Assembly (NCBI GenBank): GCA_005408345.1
Contig: SEMN01000056.1
Coordinates: forward strand, 992,001 to 1,056,000
Direction: 5' to 3'
DNA: 64,000 nucleotides
Source of the DNA: Macquaria australasica
Taxonomy: Eukaryota; Chordata; Actinopteri; Centrarchiformes; Percichthyidae
Under the pieces are notes generated by a model. That model saw only the letters and a program-made list of their open reading frames with translations, was not told the DNA's origin and ran no database searches. Both the position numbers and the translations under genes were made by a program. This document shows, in pieces, positions 24,401-39,400 of the stretch; positions within the stretch are counted from its first letter, which is position 1; each line of letters opens with the position of its first letter.

Positions 24401-27400
24401 AGTAGATTTGGCCTCCTCTCACCCATGTGCCCAAATGCTTTATAGAGTTATGTTAATGGCCGTTGCATTTGCCAAAAAAAGAACACAAAGAAGACATTGC
24501 CTAATTTGCCATCGCATTTAGTGTATTCGTTCTTGTGCTCCGATACCCCGTCAACAACGGTAAATGCCACAGCAGCGACGCATCATGATGTCAGAGTAAG
24601 CTCTGTGCCAACAACATCACACAAAAACTGTTTGAATACGACGGGCCTAGACACATTAGACATATGCAGTTTCCATCTAACTATTTACCGTTTGGAGAAA
24701 TCCAACAATGTCTTCATCAAAAGTGGGCTGACAGTTATAATCAGGCTCTATTCTTCTCAAAGACGGCCGGGGGAATGTGTGTCGGCCATCTGCAGAGAAA
24801 CTTCACCACCGTATGAGCCCTCTCTGGGGTAAGCAAGGCTGCTTAAATAATCCAGCACCAGGGCTGTAAACGCTGTGTGAGAACTCAGCACAATTTATGA
24901 GTGAGGCTAAACACAGCAACAGACCGCATCTCACCAATAGCTGCAGTCAGACCACTAGCATGGCCCAAATTATAGGAACCAGACTGGCCAATCCTTGAAG
25001 ACCATTTCATGCCATACTGTCACTGTCAGGATCATTTAAATTTGATCCATTCCTGGAATCCTTGTAAAATCTGAAAATAGAAACTGGAGAATACTGACAT
25101 TTATTTTATGTAATTATAGCAGCAAGAGTTTAGTCATGGGAACGTTAACTTCATTCTAATACACAGCACAGATAATAGCAGCATGAAAACAGCTTCAAAA
25201 CCAGCAGCTTTGAAACCAAGTTACTATTTTTTTTTTCAATAATTTACAACCAAAAGATCAGAAGCCAAGGAGAGACTAAAGACTCACTTTTCCAACACAA
25301 TAGATAAAACATTTGGAGGACAACATATAAAGAATAGCTCCATCTTAGTGGTAAGACATTATTTTAACTTTTGCCCCATAGCATTCATTTCATTTATAAA
25401 TTTCGTTCCTACCGCGCTTAAAAAAAAAAAAAATTAAAAAAAAGACACCATAATCAAGACTTTCCATCACTACTACGCTGACGTCCTATCGTTTCTGCAG
25501 AGCGGTAAAATGTGGACAGAATCCGGGGATTTGTTTAAAAATAAAATTCAAAATAAATTAAAGTGTCTGCTGACATCACTACGGAAGTCAATTATTTTTA
25601 AGCATAATGCAAATAGAGAGATGTAATTAAATATATTTTTGGAGGCATGACTTTTGACTAATGTAGTGATGATTTACAAAAGTAGTGACAAAGCGAGTAC
25701 CATGACAAACAAAACAGCTTCTAAAAGCTGAGAAATACTATTTAGCCTAAAGTTTAGTGCAGAGTAAGCTCCAAAGTATTTTCATCGACTTGAAAATCCA
25801 TTCTGCCATTTCTTTCCAGCACACTACCGACTGTGATTATAACTTGTATCTTCCATCTCCAGTCAGTAGCCCATCTGCTGAAATAGCAAGTAAGGTGGAT
25901 TGTTTTGCAATACATTCCTCAAAGCTTGTAGGTTATATTTTGTGTGACGGATTGTTACTCAACTTAAAAGTCTTACAAAAAACAATATACACACACGCAC
26001 ACAAAAATAAATCATAACTTTTGCAGTGGCCAAAAAAGCAAAACATAACCAGAGAAAAAATAACTGATTTTACAGGGCCATGAAACTGTGACTGATTGAC
26101 ACATCCTTCACTAATCTCTAACAGTTTTTGTCATCTGATAAATTCCAGCGTAGAGGACGCTAAATATTCCCTGCTATGCTAACAAAGTGCCTTCATCTGT
26201 ATGATAACGGCCGACCATTTGGGTCCGTTTTGACAAAAGGCTGACAACCTTCTCCTTTTTCCCCCCAAATTATTCTATAGCAAGAGCTATAGCTACATCT
26301 TGTTATTACTAGGGTGTTAAGCAATAGTATAAGTTTATACTCGTGTTTGTTAAATTATTGGCAGACAGTGGAGTAATTAAGTTGATCTCAGCAGTGAGTC
26401 AGTACACATTTGTTTTGTTCATCTTTTCAGAAATGTTTCTTAAAGTCTGTGACATAATTTTGGCAATACACTGAAGTAAATTCTTCACATAATGCAGTTT
26501 GGAAATCCTGAAGGAGTTATTTTCTCTTTAGAGTAAAACCAGAATAATGAGACGTCAAAATACCATTAAAACCACATTAGTCACATTGTGGTTCCAAAGG
26601 TAATAGTGTTTATTTATCCACCTACCCGTTCTGTGGCTGCTGCATGCTGGCACGGCCCTGTGAGCGCGGAGTGTTAAGTTTAGGCGAGTAGGCCACAGGT
26701 TTAATAGCAGGTCCTGAGTTGGCACTACCACCACCTGCTGTAAATGGCCTCGCCATCTTGTTAATGGTTGTGCTGGGGGCAAAGGAGTACTTTGGCTGAA
26801 CAGAAGCTGAAGCATGCGAGTCCTGTGAGGGTGTGGGAGAGGGAGACAATGCAGCACAGAGCACAACATGCCGTTAGACATTTTTGACACACAGTGAAAG
26901 TTCCGTCTGCTGTTGCACAATCCAAAGCTTTATGTCAAGACTTCCAGCGCCACCCAATCCTTTCTCATAGAAAATGATTACTCCGGGCTGCAGGAGCCGC
27001 TCCGTCAAAGCCGGCTGGCTTTTCTCTGCACATGGAAGAAGTGCTTAAGAAGTGTGAACACTGCCATTTTATTTGTGTTGGCAGTCTGCCACGGACAGGC
27101 CAAAGTAATCTGCGACTGCTGGTAAAATGAAAATGCTCAAAGTGAGAAATTGTCATATTTGACTGACATGCCTCACTAATGAGATTTCTCACCAGCATGG
27201 ACTGCAAAAGAATTGACTTTGTGAAGGTATTATGTTCCTGCTGCTTCACTAAAAACAGTGTGCAGCACAAAGCAGTTCATGACACCATTGTACTATTCAA
27301 ATTGTAATCAGCTCTCCAGAGGTTTGACAGTGAAACTAAATGTATCAGTATAACTCTGGTATCAGGGATTGTGCAAGGCATCACAAAATAAACCACAGGA

Positions 27401-30400
27401 AATTCCAAAAGCAATATTCACAACACTCCATCCGGCAAACAACTCATTTAGCGACTCACTGATGCTTTGCTAATGCACAGTGCATGGACTCTGAGAGCTT
27501 GACAGGTGAATCCGATGAATTTAAACACAAAGTGACATAACACACTGTTGAGGCCAATTGTGAGCAACGATTAAGGGAAGTTTCAAATTCAATCAATGTC
27601 ACTGGAGTCCAGTAGCAGACCATGCCAAAGCATCCAAGTGCACATACAGAGGTGAGCTCAATGTTTCAGACAAATAGTCTTACCTTCTGGTCTCCACCTG
27701 CTTTGAAAGCTCTGTGAAAAGAAAAGACAGGGACAGTTATTAGGGCATACTTCAAATTTAAGTTACAATACCGAGAACTACAATTTCCAATTCATAAAAG
27801 TCTGCAGTGTTTCATTCAAAAGACAAGTTGTGTTTGAGACACCATCCTGTGTTGAATCTCCTTCCAAAATAATGTTTTATATAAACTGAAAAGAGTATAT
27901 TATTCAAACTGAAAATGAAAAATGACAATTACAACTAATATTGTAAACACTATTCCTGAAACATAACCACACAATGATGTTCTGCTTGTATTAATAATTG
28001 TATTAAATTTAAATTACAATGACAAAATCTAAAATAAATGTCTCATTACACTGATACCAGTTTTACTCAAGGTGAAATATCAACCTCATCTCTAAAATAT
28101 ATTTGTTTTTGTTTTTTACAAGATGGATCTTATTGTTGCAGTTTTGGCCATCTTTCCCATTGGTTAATACAACAGTCTACTTACATGCTTAATTGCTTAA
28201 ATAACCCACTTATCTAAACCACTCAGATGCAAGAATAGAAGAGAATGCACTCAAAACATCCTTTATAATTATCGAATGCATCCTAAAACTGCATGAGCAC
28301 ACATGAACGACTGAACCAAGAAGTAGCTCTGAAAATTATACTGTTGGATGCAGGATGTTTACAACTGACAGTTATAATGGTTCTAACTTCCTTTGCTTTC
28401 TAAATATGTGGTTTAGATAATTGGGTTACACTGGGCTTGTTTGCTTGCATCACTTGTGTTAGTAATTCCCCATGGACTCCACTATAATCCTGTCCCCTTA
28501 CGCCCATCTCTCAACAATTAAGCTTATCAGCAAAGATGGTAACAAGCGGTTGAAATGATGGGAGAAAAGTTCTCTCTCTGTGGTGGCATTATAAACACCA
28601 AAACCTCGCCACTTTTCACATAGACTGTCTGCAGATTCACCCACCCAGCTAAAGATACTGCAAGTGCCACAGTGTTGTACACTTCTTAACTCTAATCCCA
28701 GGATTCACATTACTGCGGTGCCTTTGCTGACTGGAGCAACACAGCAGGCGGTTCATTAAAATATCTTTGCACATTAAACATGGGAGGCACCCAGCTTTAC
28801 ATTGCTGGTGGCTCCTAAAATAGCTAAACATAAACCACTACTATCCCCTGACCAATGTTTGCATGCTAAACAAAGCTACAGCAGGGTAAAGCAACAATGA
28901 ACCAGCCTTGCAGTCACCCTCATTGTTTCAGGCTACAATCACTCACACACACACAAAACAATGGGCAGCGCTTCCTGTGACAATGAGAAATATATAGTTC
29001 TGCTCATGTCATTGCCTGCTCAACCACTGAGCAATGTTAAAGACACGATGACAACAGGGCTGTACAGATACAGAGAGAGGAGCGAAGGGAAGGCATACTG
29101 ACATGTCCGTGCGTGTCACACTTTTGGGAAGACAAGTCAATGTGACATTAACCCACATTAACCCTTAACCCACAATTTGGTGAGTCACACTTACAAAAAA
29201 CCAGGGATATAAGGAATGTGTCAGACAGCTGCTATGTACTGTATTTATTTTGGCAAACTGGACTTCAGTGAACGAATGTGGAGATGATTAAATCACCGTT
29301 TCATGGAATAAGTTTGTTTGCTTGGACCAGGTTTGACCCGTGCTGAAAGTGAATATGCACAATCTATGAGGTCATTTCCTGCCTCATTTCATGGGCCACT
29401 TATTTTAGCTGACGCATGCTTGGCTTTCAAGCTGATGTTAGATAAAGTCAGAAATTTCCCCACAAAAAAGAAAACTCTCCCATGATACTGTAATCAACTT
29501 TGCACACGTCGCCGACATAACCACAACCCTCTAGGCCAATCACTGACAGTGAGCATTGAAATATGGACTTGGTGTGTCCCTGTACTGTAAATGCAACATG
29601 ATATGCTTTCTTTGAAGCCAAAAATCTATTGGCCATATTTCTTTGATTCCACTCCCTAAAAAAAGGCTCTGGATAAAGCCTAAACCTTGCCATAAAAAAA
29701 AGACAGGAGATGATCATTTGGTGTTGAACAAAATGAGGCACTAAACCAAACAATAGACCATATCTCATGACCGTGCAGCTGTCCTCCTCTCGACATAAAA
29801 GAAACTGTGGATGGCAGCCAAGATACGAATAAATAAAACTGACAGTAGCTCTTTTCTGAGAAGTGTTTCAGGAAAACAATATTTGCTTGTCTTACAATAT
29901 AATAACAATAGGAGAGGGCGAGATGAAGAGAGAGACCGGGGATTTGTGGGAAGGGAGTCATGGGTTTTAAAAAAAAAATAAATAAATAAAGTGGAACAAT
30001 GTGAAATATTTACAATAGCTGGACTCCACAAGGAGATGAGAAATAGGAGGCAAACCACAGAATGCAGGAAAAGTATGGTTGATGTTAAGTAAACATGTTG
30101 GCTTATTACAGGTCTATCAAAACATTACACCACTCCCTATGCGATAAAAAGAAAGAAAATCATTCTTTCTTTCATTAAATACACTTACAACCTGTGTTTT
30201 AAAATGCACAGTAACAATATTTTCTGCCATTCATTTTTAAACTAAATGTCACACACAGAGCCCATTAGTTTTGATATGCAATACCCCTTAACACGTGTCA
30301 CACATCAACACTCTTAATTTCGTCTTCATTCACATGAGAAAATCCTTACAAGAAAAAAGAAACTTTAAAACCACTGGAAGGGATGAAACGTAGACCTCAA

Positions 30401-33400
30401 GGGAAATAACTACAGCAAACTTTCAGACAGGGGGGCACATCTGGCTCATGTATGATAACTGACTAACCTTCAGCCATCCCTGTGCAGAGAGGCATGACCA
30501 CACACGCACACACCGACACAGTATGGAAAACAGGAATTGCAGCTCTTTGTTAGAAAAGAGCCTGATCTTTTATAATAGCTCAAGCAGATAGTTACTCTGG
30601 GAATACTACATCTTAATGCATCTTACTCCCCACCTCAAAAATCTGCCTTTCATCCCCCCCCCTAAGTTTAACATTCTCTGTATTCTACCTCCACCCACCT
30701 TTCCCCCTCTTCTTATTCACAATCTCTCTGCCTTTTACAGTTTTCTCACCTTTCTCAAGCTATTCTATTCAAACTAAACTGACAAACTAGCTTAATCTAT
30801 GCTCCTTTATTTTTTTTATTTATTTTTTTTATTTAGCAGAACACATTGTCTCAGTATTGATGTCGATACCACCATTATCCGTTTTGTTTCACAATCGTTT
30901 TGTTTTAGGACTGCAACTAACAATTATTTTCATCATAGAATCCAGTAATCGTTTTGCTTCTAAAATGTCAGAAAATACTGAAAAATGCCCTTTTAATTTC
31001 CCACAGCCCAAGGTGGTGTCCTCAAATGTCTACCCAAAGATATTCAGTTTACTATCATTTATGACGAGAAAAGCATCAAATGATCACATTTGAGAAAGCT
31101 GGAACTGGCTAATGTTTGGCAGGGACACGTTAACTGGTAGGGCCCACTGGATTTAGTGATCTTTGCAGAGACATCTACGCTGTATGTATGCGAGAGGAGC
31201 CAGGTATATGTTCAACAGTATGCAGCGAATATCCACCATCATGTCTAAATCTAAAAACTATTAGTTTATGTTCTGGCTGTTTTCTTCTGGAAAGTCATAA
31301 ATGGCCTGCGGCTACACACACACACACATCAAACTAAGTGAACAAAGGAGGTTTGTCAGAACTCTTGGCAGGCAACAACAGAATGAACTACATATGAAAA
31401 TAGCTGTGATCACAACCTCTACCTATTAACATCACAAAAATCAAAATGAGTCCCATGACAGCAGCATGGCTCATCTTTATTACTTAACAAGTCGGTGCCT
31501 TCTCATTTTCTGAAGGCTTTAAGCTCTTGATTGGTTAGATTCCATCTTTTGGGGGTTATTTGGAGGAAAACCTTTTTCTTATAATTAAACTCCTGATGAA
31601 ACATTTTGGCTTGTACTCTACAGAGATACTTTATCAGTCAGGAATTTCTGGCAGGAGGTATGTGAGCAGGTATAAGTGCTGCTTGTATGAAGGTTATCCA
31701 GTGCTAATTAAAATAACTCAAGCAAAATCTAAAAAATTGATTTTCCTGGCTCACACTTAACAACAAAGTGTTTAAATCTGAAGAAAGTTTTTCTAAATTC
31801 ATTACAAAGCTGAGGCATAATGTAACGTACCCGTGGCTCCTCTGAAAAATGGTTTATTTCAACTGAACAAAGGCCAGTGTATCTGCCTCACAGCATTTGG
31901 CATGCATATCTGCTGCTATGTGCAGACTACTCACCCCTGCTCTTGCTTCTTTAGGATGATAAGGACAAAATATTACTGTAATACTAAGCTAGGAACAATC
32001 CAAAGAGCATGTACCTCTAATAGCGTACAATCCTTTTGATACTTTAATGATAATGTTGAGAGGTTGTTAACCTGCATCTAGATTTGAATCGACTGAATAT
32101 CTGCTTTGTACAAGGTTTAATTGTTCAGAATTCAGACTCATGAACACTAAGTTATAGCCATTTAAATCTATCATGCTGCTGTCATACTACACTACCTATG
32201 AGCAAAATGTTATATTTTGCAGGATCACTCTGGGTTGATATGTGCACCTGTCTTTACGAATGTGGTTGCAATTGCACAGTGCATTCAGTAAGTTTGGCAA
32301 TGTTTCAATTAGGCCATGCCAGCAAGACTTTAGCAAACATTTGTAGGGAAAAAAAGCACGGGTTAAATAGAAAATAAACCTAAAAAGTAGACCACCTAAA
32401 TATGCTATGCACAGTTCCAATTCTGTGAAGATTTGATACAATTTGTAGGAGTAATTGTACTGCAGTTTGCCAAACTTTCAAATTTACGTAGATGGAATTG
32501 GGCACACCTTTATGCAAACATACGGGTTGGATGAGGAATCCAGGGAGGGAAAAAAATTCTTCTAAGTCTCACAGTTCAGGATTGATGAGCAAAAGCAGAA
32601 AGCACTTTATAAATGACCATATGGTAGTGCTATCTGTACCAAAACCTATTTTTGTCTTTTTTGGCTCATGGACTAACTTTTCACCAAAATCCACTGAAAT
32701 CTGTTCAGTTGTTTTTCAAATATCCTGCTAATTACTGCAATACACTTATTTTTGACAGCATTTACTAGTGGGACTGTAACTCATGAGTGAAATTAAATTC
32801 AAGTCCAAAACTTAACTAGTTTGAGCCTTAGGAGAAATGAAATAATGGAATGTGTGTGACGATAACTTTAGTACCAATGAGTTTTGCAACTATCTGTCAT
32901 AAAGAGGCAAATTTCAAGGACATTGTGGTGTTTTATCTCTCCTAAGAATGAAGGAGGATATGCGTTTTGTGATGATTTATGCTGCTGTGTTTGACCGAGA
33001 TAAAAGGGTGAGCGATCATGTAGTGTTTTGTTGCCAGATGGCTTACTTGCTGAGGGTGAGGGTGAGGGAGTCTGTTGCTGCTCTGATCTTGTTTTGTGCC
33101 TCCACATGGGTCATGTTCTCTGCATTGGAGTCGTCGATGGACACCACCCAGTCTCCCACCCCGACACCAGCCTGAGCAGCCTTCCCGCCCGGGGTCAGCT
33201 GGAGAAAAGAGAACACAAGGAGAGAAACCAGAGAGAAGTTAGAGATACGTGAGGTTTTTTCACAGGAGATGACAGTTATGTGGATGAAAACATGTTCAGG
33301 GGCAGCACCAGGGGCACCTTGTTTTGTTATCCATGTCTAAAAAAGAAAACACTGACTACATTACCATTATCTCACACACACCAGCAGTTCAATGCAAAAT

Positions 33401-36400
33401 GCAGGAAATCTAAACACACAAAATGTCATGTTCAGTTGACTCTGCTGCAACGTCTGTTAACACTTAATGATCAACTCAGGGGAGTCTGTGTGTGCCTGGG
33501 TCTGACAAGCCAGACGATATATTTCACTCAGCACTATCGGGAACAGGCATTATAGGTCATCATGATGTCATCAGTCATGAGCTTATGATTTACTGCAGGT
33601 GTGCCTTTAAGACTATGAAAGGAACTCTTGAAAGCAGCAGACAGGGACAAATAGTCACATCATTTACTGGAACAACCCATCTACTTTTTCAGTCCACACA
33701 GGTATGAGCTGTTTCACTGACAAAAGAATGACATCATGCTCTCGGGCTGTCACGCCAACTGCAGACATAGAGTCAGAGCAAAGGGCTGGAGTCTTGTTAC
33801 AAACAGGAAGAAGTTGACAGTCTATATAGCTAGTAATGCTTTTCTACATGTACACAGTCTACACTGTCTGTCGTGTATATTAGTGGTTCAGACGACATAG
33901 CAGAGATGCCAAATCGTGTTTAGTAAGGGCTTAGTCAGCTTGCCTTGATGAAACTCTAGACTTGTGTCAAATTCTCAGATAACCGGAGTACAAAGTGTTC
34001 ATCATCAGATAAGCGAGCGCCAGGATTTCTGGAAAAAAAATAAAAAATAAAAAACACACCCTATTAGGATTACTCTCTGATGTCATGGATCCCTGCAAAT
34101 GTTAGCTCATCAAAAGCTCAGAGGACTCAGCGGTTCAATCAATAGTTTTCTGCCGTGTTCAGCTAAGCTATCACACTTGCCGCTTTGATTCTGCACATTA
34201 AACATAAACACTTGTGTTAGCAGGGAGGTAATATGCTCTGTAAACTGATGACAGCTCAGGCTGAAAAACTACTCCGCAGCCCACAAAGACAACGAAGTTA
34301 AAGCCTGCCTTGAATCAAAACATGGCAACACTAAAAATAGGAAGAAATGCGTTCCTCAGAGGCAATCCAAGCTACACTTATTTTACAGCCAAGTTCAAAC
34401 ATCACTTTAATTGCCTTTGATTTGCACTCACTGGAAGCAATTAGAGGGGTTAAGAAAGATATAATTTCTCTAGTTTAGAAAGAACTTAAGTGACACAGCC
34501 TGGCATAATGCCACTGAGGTCACTAGGGAGAGCCGCAGACACCTTTTTACTATTATACTGGATACTAAAACTTGAGCACCTTGTAATTTTACCAAAATAA
34601 AACAATGATTTTGACAGCATTTAACAACAACATACCCCATGAGCCTTAGCCACAGAAGCATGTAAAAGCCTCAAGGGAGCTGCAGATGTTTAACTAATTA
34701 AAAAAAGGTGTTAAAATGTTACTTGCCAGTACAGTAATAGATACACATCCACCACTGTGTGTCATGTTTTCTGAAAAAAAAAAAAAAAAAAAAATTTAAA
34801 AAGCTCTTTGAGAATTACACTGAGCAACGAAAGCTATTGCAAGCTAACCCTGAAGTGGGGACTTTGGGTCTATGGAAAGAGCACAAGGGGTCACTGAATG
34901 GTTTGATGAATATGAAAATGATGAAAATCCTTTGCTATGCAGTCATCAGATCTTAACCCAACTGAACACCTATGGGAGATTTTGGAACAATGTGTTAGAC
35001 AGACAAAACAATAAATGAGTGAATTTATTTTTGAAGAGTGGTGTTCATACCTCCAGCAGAGTTTCAGAGAATCTATACCAAGGAGCACTGAAGCTGTTCT
35101 GGAGGCTCGTGGTGGCCCGTCACCTGACTCAGACACTTTAAGTTGGTTTTGCCTTCAATTTGTCACCAATCTGTGTGTACTATAAAATTACGAACACCAA
35201 GGGAAAAGATTTTACCTATATTGCAGACCTCTAAATGTAAAGGCGAGATAAAGAGAAAAAACAAGGGAAAATATATGAAGCCTTGAAGATTGTATATCTA
35301 TGTGCATGTGTGTCTGTGTGAGCTGAGTTACTGATGGACACAGACACCTGTGCTCCTGGCTCAGGTTCAGTGTGCAGCTGCTCCCTCACTTGAGAAGGCA
35401 GCAGTTAAAGTTGCTGCGCTCAGACCTTTGGTTGGTAGGGGGCGGACGGAAACCCAATACCCCCCAGCAGTTTGTCAATACACCGAAGGACAGTGGAAAA
35501 CGTGTTCCTGAATGCAACACACTGCACATCACGACAGCCAGTGACCTGACATGATGGTTCAGCCACGATATAGGATAAGGATACCACAAAGATGGCTTCT
35601 TGACATGGCCAATTCCTCTGACGCACGTAGCAAACGAGAAGAAGATTCATCCTCCTGTCATCAATGATTTTGTGCAAATATGATTGAAACTCACTTCATA
35701 CTAATGGCATGACGTTTGTGCAACTGAAGGTATTCACAACTACAGGGTTAGCCTAACAGTTACTAGCCTGTTTCAAGGCTTTTTGGCAGAGCACAGCAGC
35801 AGAGCTGTTTTGGTATGCTATTGAATTTCAAAGCATTAGCCAGCCTTTCAAAATGCAACGTCTTGAATTCACCTTTGAAGTGCTCCCCTTGACTGACCCT
35901 GCAGGTGAGCCAGGGCCTCATACTCGCTCCGGGATGGCTACTCTTGTTTTTGGTTAAACTAATAATGCACTATAAATTTATCTACAACTGTAGATATACT
36001 GGCCATGTAACTCTGCACCAGCTCACTTTTATTCTTTCCACGGCTATTTGAGGGCCAAGAGACAGTCTGTCCTTACATCACTCACACAGCACAGCTGATG
36101 CAAAGCCATAAATATCCCTCTGGGAAATGGAAAACCAAACCTGCAAGTATGTGGTCCCCCCGTAATGACTGCAGTGAACACCTAGCACTAACTCACCTTA
36201 TAACTGCACTGATCACAACATAAGACATTCACATTCAACTAGCCACACAAGAAATGCCCCTACGGGCAATCCATCAGTAAGTACTGAATTATTAAGTCAC
36301 CCCTCTAACAAGGCCTCATTTCCCCAAGTTTGTGTGTGTGAGGGAGTGTTTAAGAGTATACGTGATAAAGCAACAGATGGTCTGCAAGTCAGACAGAGAC

Positions 36401-39400
36401 GTGCACAGAGAAACAGGAATAGAAGACTCAATGACACATCCAGCTGTGGTGGTGGAGAGACATTCACAAATCTCCCCACTCGATTGATGTGACATCATCT
36501 GTAATTTCCTCTGAACATTTGATTTCAGCAGCGTGGCATGTGTTTGTCGATAGAAACCAGATGGTGCTCAGGAAGCTCAGTTATATCATAATGTTTATGG
36601 TATTGCAATGGCACAAGATCTGGGGCAGATGTATGGAGAAAGTGCGCCAGACTGGGGTAGACCCAATTGAAGCAGCAATAAAACAGTGTTACGACGACAT
36701 CTTGCTTCCTAAATTTTATGCCTTTCCCGTTGAAACAGGATGTTGGGGCAGACATGCAGAGATTGATATAATTTTACTTAAGTAGACCTCCGTCTTCACA
36801 AGGTCACGGATGTCTAGAGAAATAAAAAAAAAAAAAAAGCTGGCACAAAGGTTGGTTAAAGGGCAAAGACACAGTAGGACGTTTTTTGGAGGCAGGATCA
36901 TGCCTCCTGGACGTTTAACCCATGTTTGACCCATTCATATGAGACGGCTGTCAGGTGATAATCCTTTAGCGTTCACGGAGACCCGAGCCAACAACTGTAT
37001 TTCCAGAAACACTACTGCAAGACCACAGAATTACATTACATGACAACCACATAAAATTTCAGTTTTTCTAGTCAAGTTGTTGGTTAAAGGGGTACTTTGC
37101 TGATTTTACATGTGAAGCCCAGTTTACTAGTCATGGTTAATACTACTCACTCTGTGAAAACATTTGTATAATGTCTCCTGTGGCTTTGGGTTTTGAGACT
37201 GCATTACATACTGGAAGTGTGAAATTTAAAAGATGTGGGCACTGATCACGCAGGGGGTTGTAATGAAAGATGCTATTGAGCTCATTATGGAAAATGTAGG
37301 ATCCAGTGTTTTTGGAGCTTGACGCAAGCAACCAAGTCCCCAACCTTTATGGAAGTCCAATACTAAATCGACGGAGTACGCCTTTAAATACCATTTGAAT
37401 GCTAATAAAATTAAATTCCCAACCCTAATACAAATGTCAGTTCACCAGTGCCAAGCAGCTTTCAACCCATGTTCATCCCAGGCTGGGAGGAGGGGTCATG
37501 AGGTCAGGTCTACTGACACATACAGCTGTGCTCAGCATCACTGTCAGTTTGAAAGGAGTATAATGACATTTCAGTTAAACTGAGAAAGGCGTTGCTTTCT
37601 CATTATGTTTTCTTTTTCCTTTGTTTTTACTAAATAAGATGGTGAAAGGTCAAAATTTCACTAGTTGGAAGTTTTTATGCATCGACTAACACAAGGCTAA
37701 GAAAAAAAAAAGTGGGATATTGATATTAAAGAGTCAAATAAAAGTCATGTACTTATTTTTTCAGTTGATAAATGGGTGTGTACATATTATGCTAAGGTCA
37801 CAAAGTTATTTTTCCTCTCACAGTGACTTAATTTGTCTTGGCATGGTCTCCTTTCCTCTGATCTCACTGGGAAAGTATTCCAGTGAGATTGGGGGTGTCC
37901 ATCATATGCACGAGAAAAGTGAGTGTGGAAGACATATTAGACACAGAAAGGAGACAAAAGGATTGTCTGTTGGCAGCGACAGGGTGGATATGAGAAAAAT
38001 CCCAGGAATGCTGAGAAAGCATAGCTTTCCAGGCTCACAGACAGAGGAGGAAGGAAACGAGAGCATTCATAGAGCATGGAAACCTATAGGCTATACCAAC
38101 ACACACAAATCAATACCAAGATTATCAGAATCCCCATTTACAGTACAAAGGCAAGACAGGGTAAATGATTAAATATGAAGTTATTGATGATGTCACAATC
38201 TGCCACAGTAAGACCAAACTCAAATGAACTAAACCATGAGCTCTAAACAAATCTGGTCTCAACAACACTAACTGTCATCAAGTCTTTACAAAAAAAAAAA
38301 CACTTTAAACAAATTGATCGTGCAGGAGTTCACAGGCAATCTCTTTGCTTTACAGCATTTTACTGAGCCTTTTGTTCTGTCACTCCACATGTTCTTCATT
38401 GTCGCTTTTAACCGACTGTCTGGGTTGAGATGCTTATCTCATCAGCTACAAGCCAGTAAAGAAAGACCACCCACTAAATTCATCCAATGTAAGTCCAGTG
38501 AGTGCAGGCCTGACTTTTCTTCCTGTTACTAAGGGATACTGTATTTCTTTAAAGGTTTACATCCCCTTGTTGGGTTGTTTTCATCATCTGCGACTGTGTG
38601 ATTCACTGTCCAGTCTTTTATGACAATTGCAGGGAGAGCAAACTGCCCTTGAGAGGTAAAGAGAGAAAACCCGTCACATCTTTACAAATCCTGTACCCTA
38701 AGGCCTGGTGGACTGCTGGAATGAGCCACAAAGATATTAGCCACTGAGCAGTCGTTAAGGCTCCAATCTTAGCAGTACTCTGGGGGTTTTTTTGGGGTTT
38801 TTTTTTTAAGAATGGGAGCCATTATCAATTCCACACCAAGCTGCTTAGACAAACCTGGGTCTAACAAAATGTATGGAGAGACTGGCAAGGAAAGGATTTG
38901 TAATACAGAAAATGTAAGCCATATTTCCATCAGTGAGGAAAATCATCAGCGTGTGTAATGTACCTGGATTGCAGAAAATCTGGCCTCCTGCACTGGTTGA
39001 TTAGTCACGGTAATTCAACCACAACTACTGACGCACCCACTGACCCTACACTACACCGTGCCCGTCTAGACTGAAATTCCTCTAAGTCAACTCCTATATC
39101 CCACCAAAAATCCCTGTTTTGTCAAATAAGGTTTTTACATCCGTTTGGTCTTTTATGGGTGGAAGAAAAATGTTTGTCATGAATCCAAGGGGAACATTGT
39201 GTTTCTGAGTGTGACGCCTGCCAGAGAGCCGAGCTGATACAAGACATGTACTGACAAGGCTGGTGATAACTGCTGCCCCCTCACCACAGGCTTATGTCAA
39301 CTCTACACACAACTCAATGCCATGCTACTTACAACACACTGTAGACTTCTCTATAGGCCATACTAATCAACGCAACATAAAACAGTGCATCATTTGTTTG

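Noticed and set aside
34759..34956. Lysine-rich frame after the poly-A tract
   Set aside because: The lysines come from the A tract; the useful signal is the downstream transposase relic read in other frames.
36489..36785. 98-codon plus-strand frame in a pdlim7 intron
   Set aside because: No domain, no splice support and antisense to the gene; probably chance or part of an old repeat.
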